Assembly (NCBI GenBank): GCA_025054855.1
Contig: JANWZS010000012.1
Coordinates: 1 to 54,347 of the forward strand
Direction of reading: 5' to 3'
From: Candidatus Nitrosocaldus sp.
Lineage (GTDB): Archaea > Thermoproteota > Nitrososphaeria > Nitrososphaerales > Nitrosocaldaceae
Length of the DNA stretch: 54,347 nt
Position 1 is the first letter of the stretch. Each line of letters opens with the position of its first letter. The position numbers and the translations under genes were made by a program. Shown here one piece after another: positions 34,887 to 43,405 of the stretch. The notes beneath the pieces were generated by a model. It saw nothing but the letters and a program-made list of their open reading frames with translations, was not told the DNA's origin and did not search any database.

Positions 34887-36677
34887 CTACATCTCTAACG
34901 ACAGCCTGCTAGTAACACCAGCCATATCGAATGCACTACCAGACCTTATCCAGGCCTCCTCTACAAGGTACCTCAACGCAAGTGCCAGAGCCTGCTCATC
35001 TATCCTGATCACATCACTGCCCGAGAAGAACCTTAGGAGTGAGAGTGATGAGGCCAGTTGGAGTGCCTTCTTCTCAAGCCTCACCGAGAATGGTACTCTA
35101 TGCCCACTGCTCATACACTCTAGCATGAGATCCACAGCATCCCTTATCCTATCCACAGCCTTATCATCGACCACGATGGGTTTGGGCTTGAAGCCGTTGA
35201 TAGATGGATTGCCCCTCTGTATGGCATACACCAGTGTCACATGGTCCCTTATCATGCTCGCTGTGTGCATCATGCTCTCCTGCAGTAGACCCTTCATGAG
35301 GTTGCTCTGCCTCCTTGCAAGTTCGCCATACCTCTCCCTCGTGAGTATATGCAGTCTGCAGAGCATCCTATCCTCCAATGCCCTGAAGTTCGGATCCCTA
35401 ACGGTCACCTCATATACGCCCCAATCACCATGCACCGTCGTATTGTAGTTGACCGAGAAGAACGATGTGAACCTGTAAGGCCTTATGGTGTATGACTTGG
35501 TCTCATACCTTATTATGCCCCTCTCCATCGCTATCTTCAGTGGCTCGACCATACCCTTGTACTTGAACCACTCGTTGAACTCTGTGACTATGAAGTTGAC
35601 CGATCTCCCCTCGTATGCTTCTCCTATGGCGATGAACTTGGCTGGGGTTATGCCACCACAGTACCTGTTCATCCCAGGCAGCCCATGAGCAGGCACTCCA
35701 TCTGAGCCGAGTATGAGGTCCTTCACTGCGAACGTCTTACCGCTACCTGGGTCACCGAAGAGCGCTATGCTGAAGCCAGTGCCCATGACCCTGCTATGGT
35801 TCTTCTCATTCATGATGCTCGAGTCGGTGAGGGAGTACTGCTGTGCGATGGCAAGCAGGGGATCGAAGTAGAGCGACCCGAAGAGGTCCCTGAGGTATCT
35901 TAACATGTAGCCTACCGTGAGGCTCCTGCCGAATGCCATGGCCTCCTCATACCTCTCCTCCATGAGGTGCTCGAGGTGGGACCTGAACTCCTCATCCATC
36001 CTCCTCACCTCATACTCGAACTCCATATACGCATCCCTGGTGCTCAGCCTCGGAATATGCTGCATGCGATCGAGAACCTCCCTGAGCAGTGGCCTCACCT
36101 CCTCCAACAGCATCCATGCAACCCTCCTAATCCTCCTACCCTCAGCAACCTCTGCACTGTACACGAGGTTGTACACATCCCTCAGCTCTATAAGCAGGTT
36201 CAGGGGGTTGATCCTCTCACCGTACACCTCGCTGGCCCTTGCCGCTATAACCGCCATGGTGGAGTCATCGCCATCCATATCCGCAAGTGCTCTGAGCAGT
36301 GCGTAACCCTTCCTTCCATGGGATGCAAGGAAGCTGTGGATATCGCTCCTGACATCATCCCATGAGCCTCTATGCTGGAGCATCCCATCGGTGAATGTGT
36401 AGTACCTCCCCCTGAATACAGCACTGGTGTCCGGGCAGGTGAGCATGAGCATACGCTCTAGATGCTCATCATCCAGCATGTACGCTATACTCCTACTATC
36501 TACATCGATGCTGAGCCCCTCCTGCCTAAGGTAGTTGGCCACCCTAGCCCTGAGCATATAGTTCTCTGGCCTATCTAGCCCTGGGAGCAGCCTCCTGAGC
36601 AGTAGGAGCCTCTCCCTCGCCCTCTCCTCCGCCTCATCACCCAGCATACCCTTACCACTACCAGCACCCTCTATCAT
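34887..36677 (-). CDS. AAA+ ATPase of MCM/MoxR-like type, mobile-element associated
   Basis: The 596-residue protein has a long helical N-terminal region (1-290) and an AAA+ core with Walker A GDPGSGKT at 308-315. The Walker B position reads FIVTEFNEW (362-370): Thr replaces the usual Asp before the Glu. The C-terminal lid (RLEKKALQLASSLSLLRFF, then IRIDEQALALALRYLVEEAW) resembles the lid of MCM and related AAA+ proteins. It may be the replication or loading ATPase of the element. There is no zinc finger or primase domain. It reads toward tRNA-Cys and may share a transcript with the RHH gene upstream. Confidence 0.65.
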   Translation of the reverse strand: MIEGAGSGKGMLGDEAEERARERLLLLRRLLPGLDRPENYMLRARVANYLRQEGLSIDVDSRSIAYMLDDEHLERMLMLTCPDTSAVFRGRYYTFTDGMLQHRGSWDDVRSDIHSFLASHGRKGYALLRALADMDGDDSTMAVIAARASEVYGERINPLNLLIELRDVYNLVYSAEVAEGRRIRRVAWMLLEEVRPLLREVLDRMQHIPRLSTRDAYMEFEYEVRRMDEEFRSHLEHLMEERYEEAMAFGRSLTVGYMLRYLRDLFGSLYFDPLLAIAQQYSLTDSSIMNEKNHSRVMGTGFSIALFGDPGSGKTFAVKDLILGSDGVPAHGLPGMNRYCGGITPAKFIAIGEAYEGRSVNFIVTEFNEWFKYKGMVEPLKIAMERGIIRYETKSYTIRPYRFTSFFSVNYNTTVHGDWGVYEVTVRDPNFRALEDRMLCRLHILTRERYGELARRQSNLMKGLLQESMMHTASMIRDHVTLVYAIQRGNPSINGFKPKPIVVDDKAVDRIRDAVDLMLECMSSGHRVPFSVRLEKKALQLASSLSLLRFFSGSDVIRIDEQALALALRYLVEEAWIRSGSAFDMAGVTSRLSLEM

Positions 36678-36729
36678 ATCCAGCGTTGGTAATACGTTTA
36701 GAGCATCTGCTCAACCTACCTGCATCACT

Positions 36730-37122
36730 TCACTTCTCATCCCCGACTATCTTCTTCGGCTGCTTGAAGCCCCTCTCGCTCAACACCCTGTACAGTTCTG
36801 GTACGGCGAAGCAGAACCCTATATGAGCACACTCTGAGTTGCCGTGGTACCTGCAGTACAGCATCCTATCGTGCACCTCAACCTCGACTATCCTGTCTAT
36901 GAAGTGATCGTATATGAAGATGAGATTCCCCTCAGCTCCTATGAACTTGAGGAATGGCCCGTACCTCCTCAGGTAATCATGGTACTCTATGTACTCCAGG
37001 AGTATGGTCTTAGCTGCGTTGCTGAACGTCCTGCCCTTGAACCTCTCATCGCTCCTTATGAACTCCTCTATCCTCCTAGCCTCCTCCTCCTTCAGCACTA
37101 TCTGCGTGTACCCCTTTCGCAT
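36730..37122 (-). CDS. Ribbon-helix-helix regulator with Cys/His-rich C-terminal part
   Basis: The N-terminal 50 residues match a ribbon-helix-helix DNA-binding domain: the strand YTQIVLKEEEARRIEEFI, then FSNAAKTILLEYIEY. The remaining 80 residues contain LYCRYHGNSECAHIGFC, which has Cys, His, Cys, His, Cys ligands that may bind zinc. The operator repeats directly upstream of its ATG suggest that it represses itself and the divergent TFB-like gene. It is probably the first gene of a transcript that includes the AAA+ gene 53 bp downstream. Confidence 0.7.
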   Translation of the reverse strand: MRKGYTQIVLKEEEARRIEEFIRSDERFKGRTFSNAAKTILLEYIEYHDYLRRYGPFLKFIGAEGNLIFIYDHFIDRIVEVEVHDRMLYCRYHGNSECAHIGFCFAVPELYRVLSERGFKQPKKIVGDEK

Positions 37123-37177
37123 GGTACATTATAGAACAGTCCCATACATATACTTTATTCTGGTACATTATGGAACA
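37123..37177. promoter_or_regulatory. Paired 16-bp operator repeats in a divergent promoter
   Basis: GGTACATTATAGAACA (37123-37138) recurs as GGTACATTATGGAACA (37162-37177), one mismatch, 39 bp apart. Each copy contains the imperfect dyad GTwCwwTAwwGwAC. Copy 1 touches the start codon of the RHH gene. Copy 2 overlaps the TATA-like CATTTAAATA that serves the TFB-like gene. A TATA-like TATATGTA for the RHH gene lies between them. Binding by the RHH protein would shut both promoters. Confidence 0.75.
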
Positions 37178-37198
37178 TTTAAATAGTACTATATTATT

Positions 37199-37852
37199 AT
37201 GGTATGTATGAACAAGCTGGTACAATTGGAGTACGGTGGTAGGTGCCCGTTCTGTAGCAACACCACACTCCACCATGTGGATAGCGAGGTGGTATGCTCC
37301 AGGTGCGGAGCCGTGCTGGGGTATGACTACGATGGCAGTAATGGTAGTGGTTGGAGGGGCAATGTGAACCTCTACAACTCTGTGCGTCTGGGTTGCAGTG
37401 CGAATGACCCACCAGATGGTAGGCAGTTGATGCGTGAGAGGGATCGTCACCTCTCGCTCTTCTCTAACCTATGTGAGAAGCTCTTTCTCCCAAGGCACAT
37501 AGCACTCGAATGCTGGAGGAACTACCGCAGACTGCTCAGATGCACAGAGATGGGTGCAGCTGAACTCGCATTGCTCGTGATCCACATGGCATCCAAGAGG
37601 TACTCGATGCGGAGGAGTTATGAGGAGGTGAGGGATGCCGTGGCATCGATATATGGGAGGAGGTGTATACCAACTATAGAGAGGATACTATCCAACTTCG
37701 CTGACGAGGTATACAGATGCAGGGATGCTGACAGGGCTGAACTGTACATGGAGTTCCTTGAGATGGATGAGAGGAGCAGGAGGAGGGCAAAGAGGATCCT
37801 ATCCCTGCTAAACGGTGTGGATCTGAGGAGGGTGATTGACATTGCTTATTGA
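37199..37852 (+). CDS. Truncated TFB-like transcription factor
   Basis: The protein has a TFIIB-type zinc ribbon, CPFC followed after 17 residues by CSRC, with GAVLGYD after it. A helical region (LFLPRHIALECWRNYRRLL through IERILSNFADEV) resembles one cyclin-like repeat. A full TFB has two cyclin repeats and about 300 residues; this has 217 and no clear B-reader. It may act as an element-specific initiation factor or a decoy. A TATA-like element about 20 nt upstream overlaps operator copy 2. It heads the cluster TFB-like, ParB-like, wHTH-like and VirB4 with overlapping genes. Confidence 0.65.
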   Translation: MVCMNKLVQLEYGGRCPFCSNTTLHHVDSEVVCSRCGAVLGYDYDGSNGSGWRGNVNLYNSVRLGCSANDPPDGRQLMRERDRHLSLFSNLCEKLFLPRHIALECWRNYRRLLRCTEMGAAELALLVIHMASKRYSMRRSYEEVRDAVASIYGRRCIPTIERILSNFADEVYRCRDADRAELYMEFLEMDERSRRRAKRILSLLNGVDLRRVIDIAY

Positions 37853-38858
37853 TGTAGAGATTGAGAGGCTCAAGAGTGTGGATCGCATAGTGACCATATC
37901 CACCCAGCCGATGATAAGGAGCATGGCAGAGTCGTTGAGGAGGGGTATATCATCCATCCAACCGATAATGGTTGGAGAGGTTGGTGGCGAGTACTACATA
38001 CTCGATGGTTATGCGAGGGTTCAGGCGTGTAGGCTGGCGGATGTTAAGAGCATCAAGGCATATGTAGTGCAACTGGCAAGCAGAGAGGATGCGCAGAGAT
38101 GGCACATAAGGCTCAACATAAGATCTACGCTCAATATACTCAAGCTCTATGAAGCGATAAGGAATGATATCCATGGAAGCGGGGAGGTTGAGGTGTGTAG
38201 TAGGTATGGGATGGACGTAACCATGGTGAGACTGCTGAAGAGGCTGGAGAGGATAAAGGGTAGGGCATATGCAAAGATATGCACGTATATGAGCAGCATC
38301 ACTACAAGATTCAACAGGGTTCCACCGATCCCCTACTACATAATAGTGCTGATATCTGAACTGGAGGATGAGGAGTTGCAGGAGAAGGCTGTCGACTTTG
38401 CGTTCATCAACGTAGATGATAGAGAGGATGTATTCTCATTCCAGGATTACGATAGGATGCTAGCGTTCATAAAGATGCTCAAGTCGAGTCACAGAAGGGC
38501 TGAGGCTGTAAAGGGCTATGCACATGCAGATGGCGTGATGGGTAAGAGAAGGGTGAGGGATAAGGGTAGGGATAAGAGCAGAGAGGGGAATCTCCTGCAC
38601 CTTAGATGCTCATGTGGAGCCTCATACGTGATAGATGCGATGATGCATAGCATAAGCAAGATAGAGGAGAGGGATGATCTGATAATCCTGAAGGATATCG
38701 AGAGCAGGAGATTGCATGTAGTGCCAGATGAGGTTATACAAGCACTCGAACTGGATGAGAATGATGTCAGATGGTATGTAACTGATCGTTCAGGTGTAAA
38801 CTCATTGATCGAATCACTGAATCCTACAAGGATAGCCCTGCTGGCTGTGGTGTGCTGA
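37836..38858 (+). CDS. ParB/sulfiredoxin-domain protein
   Basis: The N-terminal 90 residues form a ParB-like nuclease-domain fold: SMAESLRRGISSIQPIMVGEVGG, then YYILDGYARVQACRLADV. A helical DNA-binding part (YGMDVTMVRLLKRLERIKG) follows. The C-terminal 100 residues contain LHLRCSCGASYVID and a beta-rich end of unknown type. ParB proteins help segregate plasmids or recruit other factors; no ParA is found here. The TTG start at 37836 overlaps the TFB-like gene by 17 bp and no ATG lies near, which makes the exact start uncertain. Confidence 0.7.
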   Translation: MTLLIDVEIERLKSVDRIVTISTQPMIRSMAESLRRGISSIQPIMVGEVGGEYYILDGYARVQACRLADVKSIKAYVVQLASREDAQRWHIRLNIRSTLNILKLYEAIRNDIHGSGEVEVCSRYGMDVTMVRLLKRLERIKGRAYAKICTYMSSITTRFNRVPPIPYYIIVLISELEDEELQEKAVDFAFINVDDREDVFSFQDYDRMLAFIKMLKSSHRRAEAVKGYAHADGVMGKRRVRDKGRDKSREGNLLHLRCSCGASYVIDAMMHSISKIEERDDLIILKDIESRRLHVVPDEVIQALELDENDVRWYVTDRSGVNSLIESLNPTRIALLAVVC

Positions 38859-38859
38859 T

Positions 38860-39414
38860 ATGGAGGCGCTGAAGTGGAGGTTCAGAAACAACGCCAGACT
38901 GGTTGAGAAGATAGTAACGTGCATTGCTCTAGGGCAAAAGAGCAAGAGCGATCTCCATCATCTGTTCAATGATATGCATAAACTGTCTGTGATAATGAAT
39001 AGGTTGAAGCGATGCAACATCCTGAGCTATGATGCATGTTCTAGATACTCACTGACCCAGTACGGGAGGTGGCTCCTGATCTGCTACACGCTTGGGATAA
39101 GGCCCGTACAACTTGCCATACTTGCATTATTGTACAACAACTATCATAGGTCCATCGCTGGCAACCTAGGCTGGATAGTGCCTGTGATAAGGAGGGAGGT
39201 TGAGAGGTTATCCGTAGAGCACAGGGTGTACGATGGGGAGTATGCATGGAAGCAGGCCAAGGCCCTCTGTGCCATTGGTTGGTGTAGGCGCTATGGTAGG
39301 GATGGCATAATCCTGGAGGATGCTACGTATGAGATGCTCAAACAGTGGCACGACGATATATACGCACTGTATAGACACCTGAGGAGTGCTGATTGCTATG
39401 AAGTATGTGTATGA
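38860..39414 (+). CDS. Probable winged-helix protein of unknown function
   Basis: The 184-residue protein starts 1 bp after the ParB-like stop codon. The first 70 residues suggest a winged helix-turn-helix (KSDLHHLFNDMHKLSVIMNR, then YSLTQYGRWLL). The middle is helical with aromatic residues, and the C-terminus is Cys-containing. It overlaps the start of virB4 by 17 bp. It could be a regulator or accessory factor for transfer; there is no relaxase signature (no HUH or Tyr motif). Confidence 0.55.
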   Translation: MEALKWRFRNNARLVEKIVTCIALGQKSKSDLHHLFNDMHKLSVIMNRLKRCNILSYDACSRYSLTQYGRWLLICYTLGIRPVQLAILALLYNNYHRSIAGNLGWIVPVIRREVERLSVEHRVYDGEYAWKQAKALCAIGWCRRYGRDGIILEDATYEMLKQWHDDIYALYRHLRSADCYEVCV

Positions 39415-41236
39415 AGTTAGGCCCATAGACCTTCTCTCACTACCAGAAGAGAGGCAGATGAGCATAGTCACGAATAGATTCCTGACTCTGCTGAACTGGC
39501 TCGATGGCCCAATGTCGATATACATGGTCAAGGATCACCTCAGCATAGCTACAAGGGAGTTGAGGGCTACGTTACCAGTTATGAGAACGTTCCTGGAGAG
39601 CCATGAACCCATGGAGCATGTACTCGACTCATTGGGTTACGAGTACTCCAGGATACTGGATAGAGGGCTGCTGAATATAAGCCTGCGCCATAGAAGGTTG
39701 ACCGAAGGCCTAAACCATATCATCATCAACAACAACGATGATGATGAGGAGGAGGATGAGGATGAGGATGAGGAGGGCGATTCGCCTAGATACGCTAGGT
39801 GCTTCATACTCTATAGACTACCGACCAACGCAAACATAGCCTGGATATATGGCATTGCAAGGCTCGCAGATGAGACCATAATAGATGTCATGCCTCTAAG
39901 GCACGATGCTGCACTGAGCAAGATGAAGAGATATACGAGCCTGATGAAGGCTGCCTCCATGAAGTACTCCTCACTAGCATACAAGGCAGGCATAGCGGAG
40001 ATGACTCTGCAAGCGCTGGAGAAGCATGAGACCAAACTATTCAGAGTATGCATAATACCAGTGATAAAGGCCAGAAGCACAAGGGAACTGAATGAGAAGA
40101 GCAGGAGGTTCGTTAGGGATGTGAAGCACCATGCATCACTAGATCCAGTGATGGGGAGGCAGTTGGACCTTCTCATGGGTAACATCAGGAGTGTCATAGT
40201 GGAGCTTGGGAGCATGAGCATACTCTACCCATTCGTGAGTAGTGATATGCTTGAGGTACCTAATGGTATAGTACTTGGTATAAACCTCAACACCGATGCG
40301 CCAGTGATATACGATTACTCGCTTAGGGATAACTATAATGTTATAATACTGGCATCCTCTGGCGCTGGCAAGTCAATGACTGCAAAGATAATGCTCAATA
40401 GACTCCTCGAGAAGATCCCTGATTCTTACGCCTTCATAATAGATCCACAGGGCGAGTACGCAAAGATAGCGGATTATATGAGCGCTGATACCATAGATGT
40501 AGTTAACAACAGTGAGATTGGACTTGATCCATTGAAACTATTTGATGCAGTAACGGCAGGTGATGTTATAGCGGATATAACAATGGCGCCATTGCTGGTT
40601 AGGAAGGAGATAGCGGTTAATGCAGGTAAGGTCGATAGCATCTTCTCACTCTATAATATGCTGAGCGATAGGGCAAAGCCGTACTTGATGGATGTGGTGA
40701 ACAACCATGCCAACGTGTTTAGAGGCGATGCCAGGATGGACAGGAGGAGCGTACTGATGCTGAAGGGGATAAGTTCTACCAATGGATTATCGATGCTATT
40801 ACTGCTATCACTCGCCAAGGTATGGAATGAGATAAACTCACTCAAGGATAACACGCTGAAGATACTACTTGTGGATGAGGGATGGATGCTCTTCAACATC
40901 CCATCCGCTGCAAGATTCGTGAATCTAATAGCCAGAGTAGGGAGGAAGCTTAACGTACTGTTCATCTTCATAACACAGAGACCAGAGGATGTTATAGCGA
41001 ATGAGTATGGTAGAGCACTGTTGGATAATGCTGACACAAAGGTACTGCTGAGGAACAATGAACTGGCAGCTATGAAGATAGCAGAGGCGCTGCAACTCTC
41101 CAGTAAGGAGAGGGAGATGCTCACGACATTCAACAGAGGGGAGGCATTACTGCTTACGAAGGGGCACAGGATCAGGCTCCAGATGGTTGCAGGGGAGAAG
41201 GAGATGAGGCTGTTCTCAACAGACCCGAACCAGTGA
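39398..41236 (+). CDS. VirB4/TrbE-like conjugation ATPase
   Basis: VirB4 powers assembly of, or transport through, type IV secretion systems. The N-terminal 290 residues match the poorly conserved VirB4 domain, with an acidic low-complexity loop (DDDEEEDEDEDEEGD) at about 115-130. The C-terminal RecA-like ATPase has Walker A SSGAGKSMT (about 321-329), AFIIDPQGEYAKIADY, Walker B ILLVDEGWML and the motif FIFITQRPED. ATG 39398 is preferred over GTG 39386. It is the last gene of the plus-strand TFB-like cluster. Confidence 0.85.
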   Translation: MKYVYEVRPIDLLSLPEERQMSIVTNRFLTLLNWLDGPMSIYMVKDHLSIATRELRATLPVMRTFLESHEPMEHVLDSLGYEYSRILDRGLLNISLRHRRLTEGLNHIIINNNDDDEEEDEDEDEEGDSPRYARCFILYRLPTNANIAWIYGIARLADETIIDVMPLRHDAALSKMKRYTSLMKAASMKYSSLAYKAGIAEMTLQALEKHETKLFRVCIIPVIKARSTRELNEKSRRFVRDVKHHASLDPVMGRQLDLLMGNIRSVIVELGSMSILYPFVSSDMLEVPNGIVLGINLNTDAPVIYDYSLRDNYNVIILASSGAGKSMTAKIMLNRLLEKIPDSYAFIIDPQGEYAKIADYMSADTIDVVNNSEIGLDPLKLFDAVTAGDVIADITMAPLLVRKEIAVNAGKVDSIFSLYNMLSDRAKPYLMDVVNNHANVFRGDARMDRRSVLMLKGISSTNGLSMLLLLSLAKVWNEINSLKDNTLKILLVDEGWMLFNIPSAARFVNLIARVGRKLNVLFIFITQRPEDVIANEYGRALLDNADTKVLLRNNELAAMKIAEALQLSSKEREMLTTFNRGEALLLTKGHRIRLQMVAGEKEMRLFSTDPNQ

Positions 41237-41243
41237 AGCATTC

Positions 41244-41266
41244 CATCATATCATATCATATCATAT
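41244..41266. repeat. CATAT tandem repeat between convergent genes
   Basis: About four copies of TCATA fill the 30-bp gap between the end of virB4 and the end of the surface-protein gene. It could act as a bidirectional terminator region, though it lacks a T run. Confidence 0.65.
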
Positions 41267-43357
41267 CTACATATCATGCCTCCTCCTACCTACCAATATG
41301 GTATATGCTGTGAAGAGTGTGAGTGCTAAAGTGCCTACGAGCAGGAACTCACCAACATACCTATCTAACGCCCGATAATCACCATGACCATCCTTCTTAC
41401 CACCATCACTACTACCATCACTAACCTCTGCATATGCCCTGCCACCCCACCCATTGAAGACCTCAACCATGGCACTCCTACCATGAAACGGTATCATGCA
41501 TGAACTGCTGCAGTACCTCTGGGGATCATATGATACTCCATTCACAACTATACCTGTAACCTCTCCAAACCTCTCACCCACATCGAATACGATCTTACCA
41601 TCAACTAGCGAGATATCCTCTATCCTGTTATCACGATCCATGTTGATCACTATCCTATAATCCCTGTAGAATGAGAATGTATACTCGTCGTATACATGCA
41701 TGGTATCCCCAGCAGTGATCTTCAGCCTATATGGTGTCAGCGTATCGAGTGCTATGTGTAGCGGGATGTCTAGCAGTGCATACCTAGCCAGTACATATGC
41801 AGGTATATGATGTGATGTGTAGTTTACCTGCATCCTCATGTGCCCATAACCAGTGGCATGGTTCTCCCTTGGATACATATCCCCTATAACCATCTCTGCG
41901 AACATCTCATGCTGGGTATCATGGAGTACCTTGCTTCTGATGTAATCATGGAGGTAACCGTAGAGAGGATGCATCACAACCTCGATCGGCAGATATCTTA
42001 TGTTACCATCTGATCCATAAACGGTAACCTCTATGGATGTTGAGAACCTGACTAGAGGGTATACGTATTCAGTGTTAATAACCTCCATCGTATCATGCCC
42101 AGCAAAGTTGATCGAGTAGAGTCTTGTTACTAGCGTTAGGTTATATAATGGTAGTCTGATATCATCCTCTATCACTGGTGAGAATACGATCTTTCCATAA
42201 CCTGCGTGTTCAAATAGCACTGCTCCAGTATCAGCATTGAAACCATGGGCATCAACACCATCAAGCGTTAGATGTGTCACCTGCATATCATGATTCATGT
42301 AGATGTAATGCTCATAGTGGTTGATCTTGCTCCTCCTCAAGGGGTGTATGAGCGTATCGTCGTGATCATCCCTACTGCCATGATAGTGTAGTGCTATAGC
42401 GATACTCTTGTTATATGACCATGGCGCATCATCGTTCAGCATGAGATATACGTAGTGATGGTATACTGGTATGTACCTAACAATCTTTACATCTATGCTA
42501 ACGCTAGAGGTTGCTATGACCTTGTCTATGTTCATGAGCCTGATGGTGTACACTATGGTATGTGTGCCAGGAGAGGATCTGCTAGTATCATACAAGGTTA
42601 CACCATCACCATACCCAAGATCCACGGTGGAACTATACTCCTCATACCCAACGCTATGATCGCATGACTCTCTCATGCAGTTATGCTCGTATGCAACGTG
42701 CATATCATCATACTCACTCTCAACCACTACCCTCAGTGTGCCTATCCTCTCATCCTTGAATCTGTAATGGGAGGCATGCAGTATGGCAATTGGATCCCCT
42801 ATGTAGTATGTCCCATCCCTGTTCATCGCCATGAACCCATCGCCATCCATGAGTTGGATCTTGCTCAGATGAACTCTGAACGCTGGATCTGCAACAGTAT
42901 ACGTATAGGATGTGCTCTTTGAGTATCTTAACTTGTAGCAGATGCTATCCTCTCCTACAGGTATGCAGATCAGATGCACTATACTCTGATGGAATCTGAT
43001 GGTATGTTGGCCTATCCTTGCACCATCACTTATCTCAATCACACCAGATGTGCTCGAACCATACCTTGTGGCATCGCTACCAACCTCAAGCCAGTATGAG
43101 TAATCTATGCATGATCCATAGGGAGCAGTTCCATACCAATGCTCCACCCTGTATGCAAATGCATCGCCAGGATAGTATGTCCCATCTGGATTCTGTCTTG
43201 AACTACCATTGTAGTATACAGATGAGACTGTTATATCTGCATGTAGTTCACAGGCATCCATGGCATATGATGGTATGCTGTGGATATCAATGACAATGGT
43301 GAATAGTGTGAAGATGCAGGGCAAGTATACCAAGCCCATAATAACACTGCTCATCAA
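41267..43357 (-). CDS. Large secreted surface protein with Ig-like repeats and C-terminal anchor
   Basis: The 696-residue protein has an N-terminal signal (VIMGLVYLPCIFTLFTIVI) and a C-terminal helix (FLLVGTLALTLFTAYTILV) ending in RRRHDM. Two related segments, QNPDGTYYPGDAFAYRVEHWY-like near residue 57 and MNRDGTYYIGDPIAILHASHY-like near residue 180, show that domains of about 120 residues are repeated. The rest is beta-rich and full of Tyr, His and Asp. It is oriented with the VirB6-like and other T4SS genes, so a role as a mating-surface adhesin is plausible. No family is recognised. Confidence 0.75.
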   Translation of the reverse strand: MMSSVIMGLVYLPCIFTLFTIVIDIHSIPSYAMDACELHADITVSSVYYNGSSRQNPDGTYYPGDAFAYRVEHWYGTAPYGSCIDYSYWLEVGSDATRYGSSTSGVIEISDGARIGQHTIRFHQSIVHLICIPVGEDSICYKLRYSKSTSYTYTVADPAFRVHLSKIQLMDGDGFMAMNRDGTYYIGDPIAILHASHYRFKDERIGTLRVVVESEYDDMHVAYEHNCMRESCDHSVGYEEYSSTVDLGYGDGVTLYDTSRSSPGTHTIVYTIRLMNIDKVIATSSVSIDVKIVRYIPVYHHYVYLMLNDDAPWSYNKSIAIALHYHGSRDDHDDTLIHPLRRSKINHYEHYIYMNHDMQVTHLTLDGVDAHGFNADTGAVLFEHAGYGKIVFSPVIEDDIRLPLYNLTLVTRLYSINFAGHDTMEVINTEYVYPLVRFSTSIEVTVYGSDGNIRYLPIEVVMHPLYGYLHDYIRSKVLHDTQHEMFAEMVIGDMYPRENHATGYGHMRMQVNYTSHHIPAYVLARYALLDIPLHIALDTLTPYRLKITAGDTMHVYDEYTFSFYRDYRIVINMDRDNRIEDISLVDGKIVFDVGERFGEVTGIVVNGVSYDPQRYCSSSCMIPFHGRSAMVEVFNGWGGRAYAEVSDGSSDGGKKDGHGDYRALDRYVGEFLLVGTLALTLFTAYTILVGRRRHDM

Positions 43358-43405
43358 CAGGATAATGCATACAATAATAAGATAGCGTGAGTAGCCATTA
43401 CTACA

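Noticed and set aside
38860-39414. Relaxase
   Set aside because: No HUH or catalytic Tyr motif is visible; the protein looks like a winged-helix factor.
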